From an uncultured Bacilli bacterium (lineage in GTDB: Bacteria; Bacillota_I; Bacilli_A; RF39; UBA660), in NCBI GenBank assembly GCA_944329365.1, contig CALVIC010000007.1, positions 1 through 50,819 on the forward strand: a DNA stretch of 50,819 nt, read 5' to 3'. Under the pieces are notes generated by a model, which did not search any database, had not been told where the DNA came from, and saw only the letters and a list, made by a program, of their open reading frames with translations. Positions 1-9,406 of the stretch are shown piece after piece. A program made the translations under genes and the position numbers. How positions within the stretch are numbered: position 1 is the first letter of the stretch; each line of letters begins with the position of its first letter.

Positions 1-182
1 CACACTAACCATGTGTATGCTTAAATTTTGGAAATATTTTCCCGTTAATGTTTACTTTTTTTTTTTTTTTTTTCCCAAGTTATTGACATAGAAATTAAGT
101 ATTTTATATAAAATAAATGAAGAAAAAAATGAGTGTTTTTGTAAAAATAGGTGTAAAGAGGGAATTTTATTTTAAGAAAACG

Positions 183-211
183 TTGATATTATTTTTATTA
201 GACCATATACT
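183..211 (+). promoter_or_regulatory. Promoter for a possible small RNA
   Basis: The -35 TTGATA (183-188) and -10 TATACT (206-211) are separated by 17 bp, close to the sigma-A consensus. Transcription would start near 218 and run into the hairpin and T-run at 271-285. The region is very A/T-rich, so a chance match is possible. Confidence 0.45.
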
Positions 212-217
212 TATTAT

Positions 218-286
218 AGAAGGTAAGGTCACAAAAGGGCTGGTTCTTAAGCGCTAATTCAATTAGTTAAGACCTTCCTTTTTTTA
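218..286 (+). ncRNA. Candidate small RNA or attenuator ending in an intrinsic terminator
   Basis: About 68 bases lie between a good promoter and a T-run. Two competing folds are visible. An outer stem pairs AAGGTC (225-230) with GACCTT (271-276), extended by AGG/CCT across a bulged T. An inner hairpin pairs GGTTCTTAA (242-250) with TTAAGACC (267-274), with a small CTAA/TTAG stem inside. Both end in the terminator T-run 279-285. I do not recognise the family. It could be a free-standing sRNA, a leader attenuator for the methyltransferase gene at 335, or just the terminator of a gene to the left of the window. Confidence 0.4.
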
Positions 287-314
287 TTGGAATTATAAAA
301 TATTATGTTATAAT
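287..314 (+). promoter_or_regulatory. Promoter of the methyltransferase gene
   Basis: TTGGAA (287-292) and TATAAT (309-314) are 16 bp apart. TGT precedes the -10, making it an extended -10. The predicted start near 321 leaves a leader of about 14 bases before GTG 335, just enough for the AGGTGAT ribosome binding site. Confidence 0.6.
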
Positions 315-334
315 TATACATGAGGTGATTCTTT

Positions 335-1207
335 GTGTTACGTATAAGTGATGAATGGCAAGATTATGAGTGCCTTGATGCGGGTAATGGTGAGAAGCTA
401 GAAAGATGGGGAAGGTATATTTTAAGACGTCCTGAACCACAAGCTATGTGGAGTAAGGATTTAGATGATGAATGGAATAAGATAGATGGATTTTATCATC
501 GTTCTTCAAAAGGCGGTGGATATTGGGATTTTAAAACCAAATTACCTGAGTACTGGACAGTTAAATATAAAGAACTTACTTTTAAAGTTACCCCGACGGG
601 ATTTAAACATACAGGATTGTTTCCGGAACAAGCTGTTAACTGGGATTTTATGATGAATAAGATTAGAAATGCCGGTAGAGAGATTAAGGTTTTGAATTTA
701 TTTGCTTATACTGGTGCGGCATCAATGGCTTGTTTGAAAGCAGGTGCTTCAGTTGTTCAAGTAGATTCGTCTAAAGGAATGACGGAATGGGCTAAAGAGA
801 ATAGAGATTTATGTGGACTTACTGATAAGCCAATAAGGTTTATTGTCGATGATTGTTTAAAATTTGTCGAGAGAGAATATAGAAGAGGTCATAAATACGA
901 TGCGATTGTAATGGATCCCCCTAGTTATGGACGCGGTCCAAATAAAGAAGTTTGGAAGTTTGAAAAGAACATGACTTATTTACTTGAAGCGTGTTTGAAG
1001 ATTTTGAGTGATAAACCTTTATTTTTACTAATTAATGCATATACGACAGGGGTTTCAAATATTGTTCTTGGTAATATGCTTAAGACAATGATGCTTAGTA
1101 AATATCCTAATGGTAAGGTTGATTCTGGTGAGGTTGGTCTTAAGATAACAAAGAATGATTTGATTTTACCTTGTGGTATATATGGGAGATGGGAAAGTAA
1201 TGATTAA
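335..1207 (+). CDS. Class I SAM-dependent methyltransferase, RlmI/COG1092-like
   Basis: Probable S-adenosylmethionine-dependent RNA methyltransferase, 290 residues. The Rossmann SAM-binding motif is seen as NLFAYTGAASM (about residues 120-130), followed by an acidic VDSS strand end and VDDCLKF. The catalytic motif DPPSYG near residue 195 is typical of rRNA cytosine/guanine methyltransferases of the COG1092 type. It lacks the N-terminal PUA domain of full-length RlmI, so the target base is unknown. GTG 335 is chosen because TGAGGTGATT lies 6 bases upstream. The last 8 bases overlap the pseudouridine synthase gene, so the two RNA-modification genes are probably co-transcribed and translationally coupled. 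Confidence 0.8.
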   Translation: MLRISDEWQDYECLDAGNGEKLERWGRYILRRPEPQAMWSKDLDDEWNKIDGFYHRSSKGGGYWDFKTKLPEYWTVKYKELTFKVTPTGFKHTGLFPEQAVNWDFMMNKIRNAGREIKVLNLFAYTGAASMACLKAGASVVQVDSSKGMTEWAKENRDLCGLTDKPIRFIVDDCLKFVEREYRRGHKYDAIVMDPPSYGRGPNKEVWKFEKNMTYLLEACLKILSDKPLFLLINAYTTGVSNIVLGNMLKTMMLSKYPNGKVDSGEVGLKITKNDLILPCGIYGRWESND

Positions 1208-1862
1208 TGTTATTTATGAGGATAATCATCTGTTAGTTGTGGAAAAGCCTGTTAATATTCCAGTTCAAGCTGATGATAGTAATGATCCTGATTTTTTAAG
1301 TATGCTTAAAGATTACCTGAAAAAGAAATATGATAAACCTGGTAATGTGTTTTTAGGACTTGTACATAGACTAGAAAGGCCTGTTGGGGGGATTATGGTT
1401 TTTGCGAAGACAAGCAAAGCAGCTAAAAGACTTAGTAAACAAATCCAAAAGAATGAGATGAAGAAGATTTACTATGCGATTATTGAAGGTAAGGTTCAAG
1501 ATAGTGGGACTTTTATCGATAAAATTGAAAAAGATCATGATAAAAATATAAGTTTTATTTCAGAAAACGGTAAGGAAGCTGAACTTAGTTATAATTTAGT
1601 TGATTATTTTAACAATTTTTCTTTAGTTAGAATAAGATTAAAAACAGGAAGAAGTCATCAGATTAGAGTTCAGTTTGCCTCTAGAAAAATGCCACTTTAT
1701 GGTGATCAAAAATATAATCCGAATGCGGAAAAAGCTCAGATTGCTTTATTTGCGACTGAGCTTGAGTTTAAACATCCAATTACGAAAGAGGTAATGAGAT
1801 TTAGTTTGCCACTTCCAGAGAGGTATCCATTTACTTTATTTAAATCAAATGAGAATATATAA
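1200..1862 (+). CDS. RluA-family pseudouridine synthase-like protein with altered catalytic motif
   Basis: 220-residue protein of the RluA/RsuA pseudouridine synthase fold, which converts uridine to pseudouridine in rRNA or tRNA. Recognisable parts are the YEDNHLLVVEKP entry strand, the VHRLERPVGG block (residues 55-64), VFAKTSKAA, KTGRSHQIRVQ and HPITKE near the end. In the family the block is HRLDR, and its aspartate is the nucleophile; here codon 59 is GAA (Glu). The enzyme may be inactive, altered, or part of a clade using Glu. There is no S4 domain. ATG 1200 overlaps the upstream stop and has GGGAGATGGG before it; an in-frame start further upstream lies inside the methyltransferase gene and is less likely. 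Confidence 0.8.
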   Translation: MINVIYEDNHLLVVEKPVNIPVQADDSNDPDFLSMLKDYLKKKYDKPGNVFLGLVHRLERPVGGIMVFAKTSKAAKRLSKQIQKNEMKKIYYAIIEGKVQDSGTFIDKIEKDHDKNISFISENGKEAELSYNLVDYFNNFSLVRIRLKTGRSHQIRVQFASRKMPLYGDQKYNPNAEKAQIALFATELEFKHPITKEVMRFSLPLPERYPFTLFKSNENI

Positions 1863-1893
1863 AACTAATTTTTTTATTTTTTTTGTTTAAATA

Positions 1894-1930
1894 AAAAGGA
1901 AATCGGGGTTAGACACAGTATATATATAAT
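1894..1930 (+). promoter_or_regulatory. Conserved intergenic motif, copy 1
   Basis: A-rich start, GGAAATCGGGG, then TTAGACACAGTAT and TATAAT (1925-1930). Nearly the same arrangement lies at 7058-7096 before the thioester adhesin gene. Spacing between TTAGACA and TATAAT is too short for a normal sigma-A promoter. It may be an alternative-sigma promoter, an operator, or a dispersed repeat. Confidence 0.35.
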
Positions 1931-2034
1931 AGTGGCAGGCAAGCTAGGTCAGTCTTTTGGAAAAATCCACCTTCTTATAAAATGTTTAGAATAATAAAAA
2001 ATCAGAATCAAGTTATGGTTCTGGTTTTTGTTTT
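1931..2034 (+). ncRNA. Candidate small transcript between genes
   Basis: About 100 bases run from the TATAAT at 1925-1930 to a strong terminator at 2000-2034 and contain no gene. A GTGG/CCAC pairing (about 1932/1968) and a TGGA/TCCA hairpin are visible. I considered signal recognition particle RNA but the GGAA loop and AGCAG motif are absent. This stretch may be only the terminator of the upstream operon. Confidence 0.25.
2000..2034 (+). terminator. Intrinsic terminator before pyrG
   Basis: AATCAGAATC (2000-2009) pairs with GGTTCTGGTT (2017-2026) with two G-U pairs and a 7-base loop, followed by TTTTTGTTTT. It separates the upstream genes from pyrG. Confidence 0.75.
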
Positions 2035-2102
2035 AGAGGTGACTTCTAACAAAATTTTATTATATTTTAAGGAATATTTCAAGAGTTTTTTTTAAGTTTT
2101 AA

Positions 2103-3761
<1,659 letters not shown>

Positions 3762-3830
3762 ATTTGGACTTTTTTAGTGCGGTTGACTGGTTTTAATTAA
3801 ATTAGTATACTTATATAAGAGGAGATAAGT

Positions 3831-4505
3831 ATGAAACAAATAAGAAAACTTATTTTTTTACTAGCTATTGTAATAGTTATTTTTATAATAGTTTATGTAT
3901 TTTTTAAAAGACCTAATTTAAAACCGGTTAAGGGACAATTGGATGATATGGACTTGACGAATTACAACAAGGTAATGATAATTTCTCATCCTTCTGATGA
4001 AACAATTTATGGGGGTGTACATTTACTTTCTGATAATTATGTAGTTGTGTGTGCGTCTTGCGGAGTTAATAAAAATAAGGATGAAGATTTAGAAAATGTT
4101 TTAAATGAAACTGGAGATAAGCTTGTGAAACTTGGATATCCAGAGAATTTTTATTTAAGTAGTGATTTAAAGAAGATAAGAAAAAAATTAAAAATAATTG
4201 CAAATTATAAGAACTGGGATTTAATTGTAACACATAATCCCGATGGCGAAGATGGTAATACCCAGCACAAACAGATAGAGAAAATTGTGACAGATGTTTT
4301 TGCAAATGAAAGGCTTTATTATTTTGGAAAGTACTATGACAAAAGGAAACTTAATAAATTAGATTTGGAAACAACTTTAGATAGGAATTTACTTAAAAAG
4401 AAGGTAAATAAGCTAGTTAATTTTTATGATAAGAATACAGTAAAAAAATATACACATATGTTTCCGTTTGAGGACTGGATAGGAGCAGGTTCATGGAAAA
4501 GTTAA
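3831..4505 (+). CDS. Membrane-anchored PIG-L/LmbE-family deacetylase
   Basis: 224 residues. One N-terminal membrane segment (about 7-25), then a PIG-L domain on the outer face. The zinc motif is SHPSDE (residues 52-57), a variant of the family's AHPDDE with the second residue changed but His53, Asp56 and Glu57 kept. The second part, HNPDGEDGNTQHKQ (135-148), supplies further His ligands. PIG-L enzymes remove N-acetyl groups from sugars such as GlcNAc-lipids. It overlaps the next gene by 13 bases, so it is probably coupled to the YfhO protein in envelope glycan or lipid modification. The substrate is unknown. Confidence 0.8.
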   Translation: MKQIRKLIFLLAIVIVIFIIVYVFFKRPNLKPVKGQLDDMDLTNYNKVMIISHPSDETIYGGVHLLSDNYVVVCASCGVNKNKDEDLENVLNETGDKLVKLGYPENFYLSSDLKKIRKKLKIIANYKNWDLIVTHNPDGEDGNTQHKQIEKIVTDVFANERLYYFGKYYDKRKLNKLDLETTLDRNLLKKKVNKLVNFYDKNTVKKYTHMFPFEDWIGAGSWKS

Positions 4506-7009
4506 CAAGAAAAGATAAGTTTAATGTATTTTGGCTCATTTTAGTTTATTTAGGGATTGCTTTAACGATAACTCATGGCGATAATGTTTATGGTTCAGCC
4601 ACAGATTGGGGTTATCAGCACGCTGTTTTTCCGGATTTTTTTAGACAACTTTTTTATGAGAATTTTGATTTGTTTCCTGATTTTGCTTTTAATATTGGTG
4701 GCGGTCAAAATATATTTTATTTTGTTTATTACGGTTTGCTTAGTCCGATAATTTTGATATCTTATTTATTGCCTTTTGTTCCGATGGGAATTTATCTGAT
4801 TTGTGTATCTTTGATTATTGGAATTATTACAGTTTATCTTTTTTATAAGTTTTTAAAGGTAAATGGTTTTAAGGAAAATGAATGTTTTATTTTAGGATTT
4901 ATTTTTACGGTAGCTTCACCGATAATCTTTCACAGTCATAGACATTTAATGTTTGTAAATTATATGCCATTTTTACTTTTGGGGCTTTTTGGAGTAAAAA
5001 GGTATTTTGAAAAGAATAAAAGATGTTTACTTATTATAAGTGTTTTTTTAATGATTATGACGAGTTACTTATATAGTGTAGGTGGTCTTTTATGTATTAC
5101 TATATATGGTGTTTACGAATATTTAAAAAGAAAAGATAGAATTGGATTTAAGGAGTTTATAGTCGATGGGGTTAAATTTGCTTTACCAATTATAGTTGGA
5201 ATAATGATGTCTTTAATTATATTGCTTCCAACTTTATATACTTTAACTAATGGAAGAAGTGATAGTTCATTTACGACTTCTTTAAGTGAAGCTTTGAGTT
5301 TTAATTTAGGAGTTAAGTATTTACTATATGATCCTTATTCAGTTGGACTTACGGCTATAAGTATGGTGACAACTATTTATTTGATTTTTATAAAGAAAAA
5401 AGAGATAAGATTTTTAGGAATATGTCTTTCTTTACTTGTTTTGACTAATTTGTTTGTTTATTTTTTAAATGGCGGACTTTATTTAAACGGTAAGGCTTTA
5501 ATTCCATTTTTACCACTTTATGTTTTAGGAATGGGCATTTTCTTTAAAAATTTGATAGGTAATAAGGTTAGTTATAAGATTTTATTTATTATATTTGGCC
5601 TTACTGTTTTATGGGCTCTTTGTTTGGAAACGGCATTTGGTTATTTATATGTTTTAGATGGAATTATTTGCTTTGGAGGTTTGATTTTATATAAGAAGTA
5701 TAAAAATCCCGATATGATTTTTTTACCAATCATTGTTATCGGAAGTATCGTTTGTCTTTACGTCAATATGTGTGACGATTTACTTAGTAATTATGATTTT
5801 TATAAAAGAGTTGATCCAAAATTACAGGAGATTGTGACAGATATTACAAAGAAAGATAAGAGTCAATACCGGATGGCTTTCAATTTGTCTTCATCATCCC
5901 AGCTTGTAAATAAGGTTTATAATATTAATTCAAAGGGGACAACGGTTTATTCATCTACTTATAATACAGAATATAACGATTTCTTTTATAATTTTAATAA
6001 CAATAGAGCTTCAAGAAATATGTTTATTACAGGAGAAGTAAAAAATACGTTATTTGAGACTTTAATGGGGGTTAAATATTTAGTTACTGATAGGGCGCCT
6101 AGTTTAGGGTATAAGCTTTATAAAGATTACGGACGGTACAAGGTTTATATAAATAAGAATGCATTACCAATAGGATTTGCGACTGACAAGGTTATGAGTG
6201 TGAATGATTATAAGAAACTTGGTTTTCCGGATAATGTATGGGCATTACTTGGAAAGAGCGTTATAGGTGATGAAAGTAATTATGATTATGAAAGTCCATT
6301 CGAAGAGAAATCTTTAGATTTGATGAGTGGTAAAAAGGATAATTTAAAGATTGAGAGATGGAAGAGGGGTTATAAGGTTACAGTTAAGTCCGAAGAGGGT
6401 GGTGCGATAAGTATCGATTTGGGAGAGAGTATTAAGAATAAGTTTTATTTACTTAGGTTTGATGTAAGTCATCCTCAAAGCTGTGATAAAGGTGATACTT
6501 ATATAAGTGTCAATGGAATAAATAATAAATTGACGTGCAGAGAATGGAAATATTTTAATAATAATTATACTTTTGATTATGTTTTATCTAGTTCTAAGAG
6601 TTTTAGAGATGTGAATATTACTTTTTCTAAAGGTGTTCATTATATCGACAAGGTAGAGCTTTATAGTTTGGATAATTATTTGGTAAAAGAGTTAGATGGC
6701 CAGGTTGATAAGTTTAAGATGAAGGCTCAAGGAGATAATATTTCTGGAAGTATTGATGTTTCAAACGATGGATATTTTGTTTTAAGTATTCCTTATGATA
6801 AAGGGTTTAAAATAACTGTCGATGGAAAAAGAGTGGAATATGAAAAGGCCAACGAAAGTTTTATCGGATTTAAGATTAACAAAGGAAGGCACGATATAGA
6901 TATTACTTTTGAGGCTCCGTGGTTTAATCTAGGTAAGACTTTAAGTATTATAGGGTTTATAATTTTTATTATAATTATTTTATACGAGAAGAAAATTAAT
7001 CAGAAATGA
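4493..7009 (+). CDS. YfhO-family membrane protein
   Basis: 838 residues. The first half has about a dozen membrane segments in a GT-C-like arrangement, starting after THGDNVYGSATDWGYQ; residues about 440-805 are a soluble, probably extracellular part; the last membrane segment is near 812-830. YfhO proteins of Firmicutes add sugars to lipoteichoic acid or related polymers using lipid-linked donors. The Asp of the first loop (GDNV or TDWG) is in the position of the GT-C catalytic acid. AGGAGCAGG precedes ATG 4493. The stop codon sits in the loop-side arm of the terminator at 6993-7020. Confidence 0.8.
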   Translation: MEKLTRKDKFNVFWLILVYLGIALTITHGDNVYGSATDWGYQHAVFPDFFRQLFYENFDLFPDFAFNIGGGQNIFYFVYYGLLSPIILISYLLPFVPMGIYLICVSLIIGIITVYLFYKFLKVNGFKENECFILGFIFTVASPIIFHSHRHLMFVNYMPFLLLGLFGVKRYFEKNKRCLLIISVFLMIMTSYLYSVGGLLCITIYGVYEYLKRKDRIGFKEFIVDGVKFALPIIVGIMMSLIILLPTLYTLTNGRSDSSFTTSLSEALSFNLGVKYLLYDPYSVGLTAISMVTTIYLIFIKKKEIRFLGICLSLLVLTNLFVYFLNGGLYLNGKALIPFLPLYVLGMGIFFKNLIGNKVSYKILFIIFGLTVLWALCLETAFGYLYVLDGIICFGGLILYKKYKNPDMIFLPIIVIGSIVCLYVNMCDDLLSNYDFYKRVDPKLQEIVTDITKKDKSQYRMAFNLSSSSQLVNKVYNINSKGTTVYSSTYNTEYNDFFYNFNNNRASRNMFITGEVKNTLFETLMGVKYLVTDRAPSLGYKLYKDYGRYKVYINKNALPIGFATDKVMSVNDYKKLGFPDNVWALLGKSVIGDESNYDYESPFEEKSLDLMSGKKDNLKIERWKRGYKVTVKSEEGGAISIDLGESIKNKFYLLRFDVSHPQSCDKGDTYISVNGINNKLTCREWKYFNNNYTFDYVLSSSKSFRDVNITFSKGVHYIDKVELYSLDNYLVKELDGQVDKFKMKAQGDNISGSIDVSNDGYFVLSIPYDKGFKITVDGKRVEYEKANESFIGFKINKGRHDIDITFEAPWFNLGKTLSIIGFIIFIIIILYEKKINQK

Positions 7010-7020
7010 TTAATTTTTTT
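6993..7020 (+). terminator. Terminator overlapping the YfhO stop codon
   Basis: AAATTAATCA and TGATTAATTT form a 10-bp stem with loop GAAA, followed by a T-run. The TGA stop codon is part of the hairpin. Confidence 0.8.
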
Positions 7021-7057
7021 GTTTAAAATATTAGAAATATTAAAAAAATTACTTTAA

Positions 7058-7096
7058 AAAAAAGGAAATTCGAGGTTGACACACTATGATTATATA
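7058..7096 (+). promoter_or_regulatory. Conserved intergenic motif, copy 2
   Basis: GGAAATTCGAGGTTGACACACTAT resembles copy 1 at 1894-1930 over its whole length, and both follow a TTTTTTTGTTTAAA tract. TATGAT (7085-7090) or TATATA (7091-7096) could be the -10 of the adhesin gene, but neither is 17 bp from TTGACA. Confidence 0.35.
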
Positions 7097-7119
7097 TGAA
7101 GGGGCAAGAAAGGAGATAT

Positions 7120-8019
7120 ATGAAAAGAATAATTAAATTTTTAGCTTTGACCTTAGTTTTAATGACCGGGTTTAAGGCAAGTGCGTTAGAAAGTACAACT
7201 ATTACTTATAATAAGCTTCATGGAATAGCTTATAATATTACAGTCGATGGAAAGTTTATGTCGAATACGGTTACGCAATTTCAGCTAGGTGATAGAATAG
7301 CTTATTGTATCGAACCAGGTGTGGAGATTAACGAGAAGTATTACGATATTTATACGGACTGGTCGGCAGTCGATATGAGTGATGAGTTAAAATCAACTTT
7401 AGAGAAAATAGGCTACTATGGTTATGAATACCCTGGTCATCAAACTAGTAGATATTATATTGCAACTCAAGAGTTAATATGGAAAGCAGTTAGACCGGAT
7501 ATGGAATCTGTATGGACAACTGGGGAGAACAAAACGGGTGAGATAATCGACATTACAGCTGAGAAGGATGAAATAATGAGGCTTGTGAATGAACATGATT
7601 TACTTCCAAGTTTTAGTGGTGAGGTTGTCAAAGGTGTCACGGGTTCTAAAATCGTTTTAGAGGATAAAAATAACGTATTACAAAATTTTGAAATAAGTGA
7701 GAGTAAGTATCATGATATTAATGTCAACGGAGATAGTTTAGAAATTACCTTAAATGATGAGAAGGCTCAAGATGAAAAGTTAACTTTGACAAGGAAGAAG
7801 GAATATTACGATAGTGCGCCACTACTTGTTTATTGCAAGGGTGATTCACAGAAGCTGGCATCTTTGAGAATTACAATGGATGATATTAAAACGGATTTAA
7901 CTTTAGAAAATTACGAAGAAATCGATGTTCCAGATACTGGTGTAAGTACAAGTTCGATGCTAATTTTAAGTTTGATAATTTTCGGTTCAGGTGTATTTTT
8001 ACGTGTTAAAAGTCATTAA
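7120..8019 (+). CDS. Thioester-domain surface adhesin with sortase signal
   Basis: 299 residues. A signal peptide (about 1-22) precedes a thioester domain: Cys63 in AYCIEPG and Gln117 in ATQELIW are the pair that form an internal Cys-Gln thioester in Gram-positive adhesins, used to bond covalently to host amines. A beta-rich part follows, and the C-terminus has VPDTG (270-274), a hydrophobic stretch and a basic tail, a variant LPXTG cell-wall sorting signal. AAAGGAGATAT precedes ATG 7120. The sortase gene overlaps its 3' end, so that enzyme is its likely anchor. It is short for this class, with no stalk repeats. Family recognised from motifs only. Confidence 0.78.
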   Translation: MKRIIKFLALTLVLMTGFKASALESTTITYNKLHGIAYNITVDGKFMSNTVTQFQLGDRIAYCIEPGVEINEKYYDIYTDWSAVDMSDELKSTLEKIGYYGYEYPGHQTSRYYIATQELIWKAVRPDMESVWTTGENKTGEIIDITAEKDEIMRLVNEHDLLPSFSGEVVKGVTGSKIVLEDKNNVLQNFEISESKYHDINVNGDSLEITLNDEKAQDEKLTLTRKKEYYDSAPLLVYCKGDSQKLASLRITMDDIKTDLTLENYEEIDVPDTGVSTSSMLILSLIIFGSGVFLRVKSH

Positions 8020-8614
8020 AAATGTATCGTTAATTTTGATAATTTTAGGTCATTATGCTTTTTGTGGTTATGTTTTAGACGAAGTACATAAAGCTTTGGA
8101 TTATAAACCTGTTCTAACGACTTACGGTGAGAAAGGAGATAATGATGATTTAGAAGTTACACTTGAAAAGAATGCTGAAGATGAGCCTGCATGGGCATCG
8201 AAACCCAAAAAAAAGATTTTGAAGAAAAATTATTTGGGTGTTATTACAATCGAAAAGATCGGTTTAAGACAATATTTTTACGATAAAAATTCGAGTTTAA
8301 ATAATGTCAATAAAGGTATTGAGGTTTTAAATGCTTCGGATATGCCAGATGTAACTACCGGAAATTTTATTGTTGCTAGTCACAATGGTAATTCTTCGAT
8401 TGCTTATTTTCATAGATTACATGAACTTGCGAATGGTGATATTGTAATGGTCAATTATAATAATGTTTTATATAAATATCAAGTGTCCAAGATATATGAG
8501 GTACCCAAAACCGGAAAGGTTATAATAGACAGAGATTATAGTAAGAAGACTATTACAATGATTACGTGTAGTGGTGATGATAAGCAACTTATTGTAGTAG
8601 GTTATCTCGTTTAG
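7991..8614 (+). CDS. Sortase paired with the thioester adhesin
   Basis: 207 residues; N-terminal membrane anchor (about 9-28), charged linker, then a sortase beta-barrel. Catalytic His131 lies in ASHNGNS and Cys193 in MITCSGDD. The catalytic Arg normally follows in an RLIV-type strand; here the matching residue is Gln199 (DDKQLIVVG, codon CAA). Sortases cut LPXTG-like signals and attach the protein to the cell wall. Start GTG 7991 overlaps the adhesin gene by 29 bases; GTG 8003 in the same frame is an alternative, and neither has a strong ribosome binding site, which suggests translational coupling. Confidence 0.8.
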   Translation: MYFYVLKVIKNVSLILIILGHYAFCGYVLDEVHKALDYKPVLTTYGEKGDNDDLEVTLEKNAEDEPAWASKPKKKILKKNYLGVITIEKIGLRQYFYDKNSSLNNVNKGIEVLNASDMPDVTTGNFIVASHNGNSSIAYFHRLHELANGDIVMVNYNNVLYKYQVSKIYEVPKTGKVIIDRDYSKKTITMITCSGDDKQLIVVGYLV

Positions 8615-8615
8615 G

Positions 8616-8638
8616 AAAACAGTTTAAAACTGTTTTTT
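8616..8638 (+). terminator. Terminator after the sortase gene
   Basis: AAAACAGT pairs with ACTGTTTT around a 5-base loop and runs into a T-tract, two bases after the sortase stop codon. Confidence 0.7.
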
Positions 8639-8681
8639 CATTTTATATTTTATAAAAACATATATTTTAATGGTGATTTTA

Positions 8682-9341
8682 ATGAAATATAAATTAGTTG
8701 GTATTTTTACTTTGATAGCTTTTATGTGTTTATTTAATTTTGTTTATGCGAAGGATAAGGCTTTTCCTTTGATAGGAAAGGTTATTTATTTAGATCCAGG
8801 TCATGGGGGACCGGATAGTGGGGCTTATTATAAAGATATAGAAGAAGCAAGTTTAAATTTAGAGATAAGTCAAAGAATAATGGGTGTTTTAAAAGAAGAA
8901 GGTGCGGTTGTTTATTTGACTAGATATGGAGATTATGATTTAGCTGTTAATAATGCTTGGAATAGGAAGAGAAGCGATCTTTCAAGAAGAGCTAATATTA
9001 TAAATAATTCAAATTGTGATTTATATTTGTCTATTCATTTAAATGCCAGTGATAGCACATCTCAAGTAGGGGCTGAAGCTTATTATGATATGATAAATCC
9101 TGAGAATAAAAAAATTGCCGAGATTTTTCAAGATTATTTTAAAGAAGAGCTTGGTTCAACTAGAGAATTAAAGGAAAATAGTACGAAGTATTTACAAAGA
9201 AGAATTACAAGGCCTGGGGTTTTATTAGAAATGGGTTTTCTTTCGAATAGTAGTGAGAGGTACTTGCTTAATACAGATACTTATCAATATAAAATCGCCC
9301 AGACAGTGGCAGCGGCTGTAAATAAATACTTTTCTAGTTAA
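8682..9341 (+). CDS. N-acetylmuramoyl-L-alanine amidase (Amidase_3, CwlD/AmiC-like)
   Basis: Secreted peptidoglycan amidase, 219 residues: signal peptide 1-23, then a zinc amidase domain. Motifs are YLDPGHGGPDSGA with zinc His41, the IEEASLNLEIS glutamate, LSIHLNAS with the second zinc His, and catalytic Glu in LLEMGFLSN. It cleaves the bond between muramic acid and the stem peptide. The length matches a bare catalytic domain with no wall-binding repeats, like CwlD. ATG 8682 is chosen because GGTGAT lies 4 bases upstream; ATG 8670 has no site. Confidence 0.9.
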   Translation: MKYKLVGIFTLIAFMCLFNFVYAKDKAFPLIGKVIYLDPGHGGPDSGAYYKDIEEASLNLEISQRIMGVLKEEGAVVYLTRYGDYDLAVNNAWNRKRSDLSRRANIINNSNCDLYLSIHLNASDSTSQVGAEAYYDMINPENKKIAEIFQDYFKEELGSTRELKENSTKYLQRRITRPGVLLEMGFLSNSSERYLLNTDTYQYKIAQTVAAAVNKYFSS

Positions 9342-9379
9342 ATATTTCAACTAATTATCATAAAAGTCAAAGGAAAATG

Positions 9380-9388
9380 TGCTATAAT
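9380..9388 (+). promoter_or_regulatory. Extended -10 promoter of the Abi gene
   Basis: TGC-TATAAT with no -35; the start codon is 18 bases beyond the hexamer, so the Abi gene has its own promoter and a leader of about a dozen bases. Confidence 0.55.
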
Positions 9389-9406
9389 GTTTAATAGGTG
9401 AAAGGT

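Noticed and set aside
61..73. Poly-T tract as a hypervariable phase switch
   Set aside because: The T-run lies before a promoter-like TTGACA but no gene is clearly controlled by it; a simple terminator tail of a gene left of the window is more likely.
117..257. 46-codon reading frame starting at a predicted transcription start (possible leaderless gene)
   Set aside because: No ribosome binding site, no recognisable protein, and it runs into a terminator hairpin; the TTGACA/TATATA before it is not strong enough evidence in such A/T-rich DNA.
1931..2034. Signal recognition particle RNA
   Set aside because: Size is right and AGGTCAG is present, but the GGAA loop and AGCAG partner of domain IV are missing.
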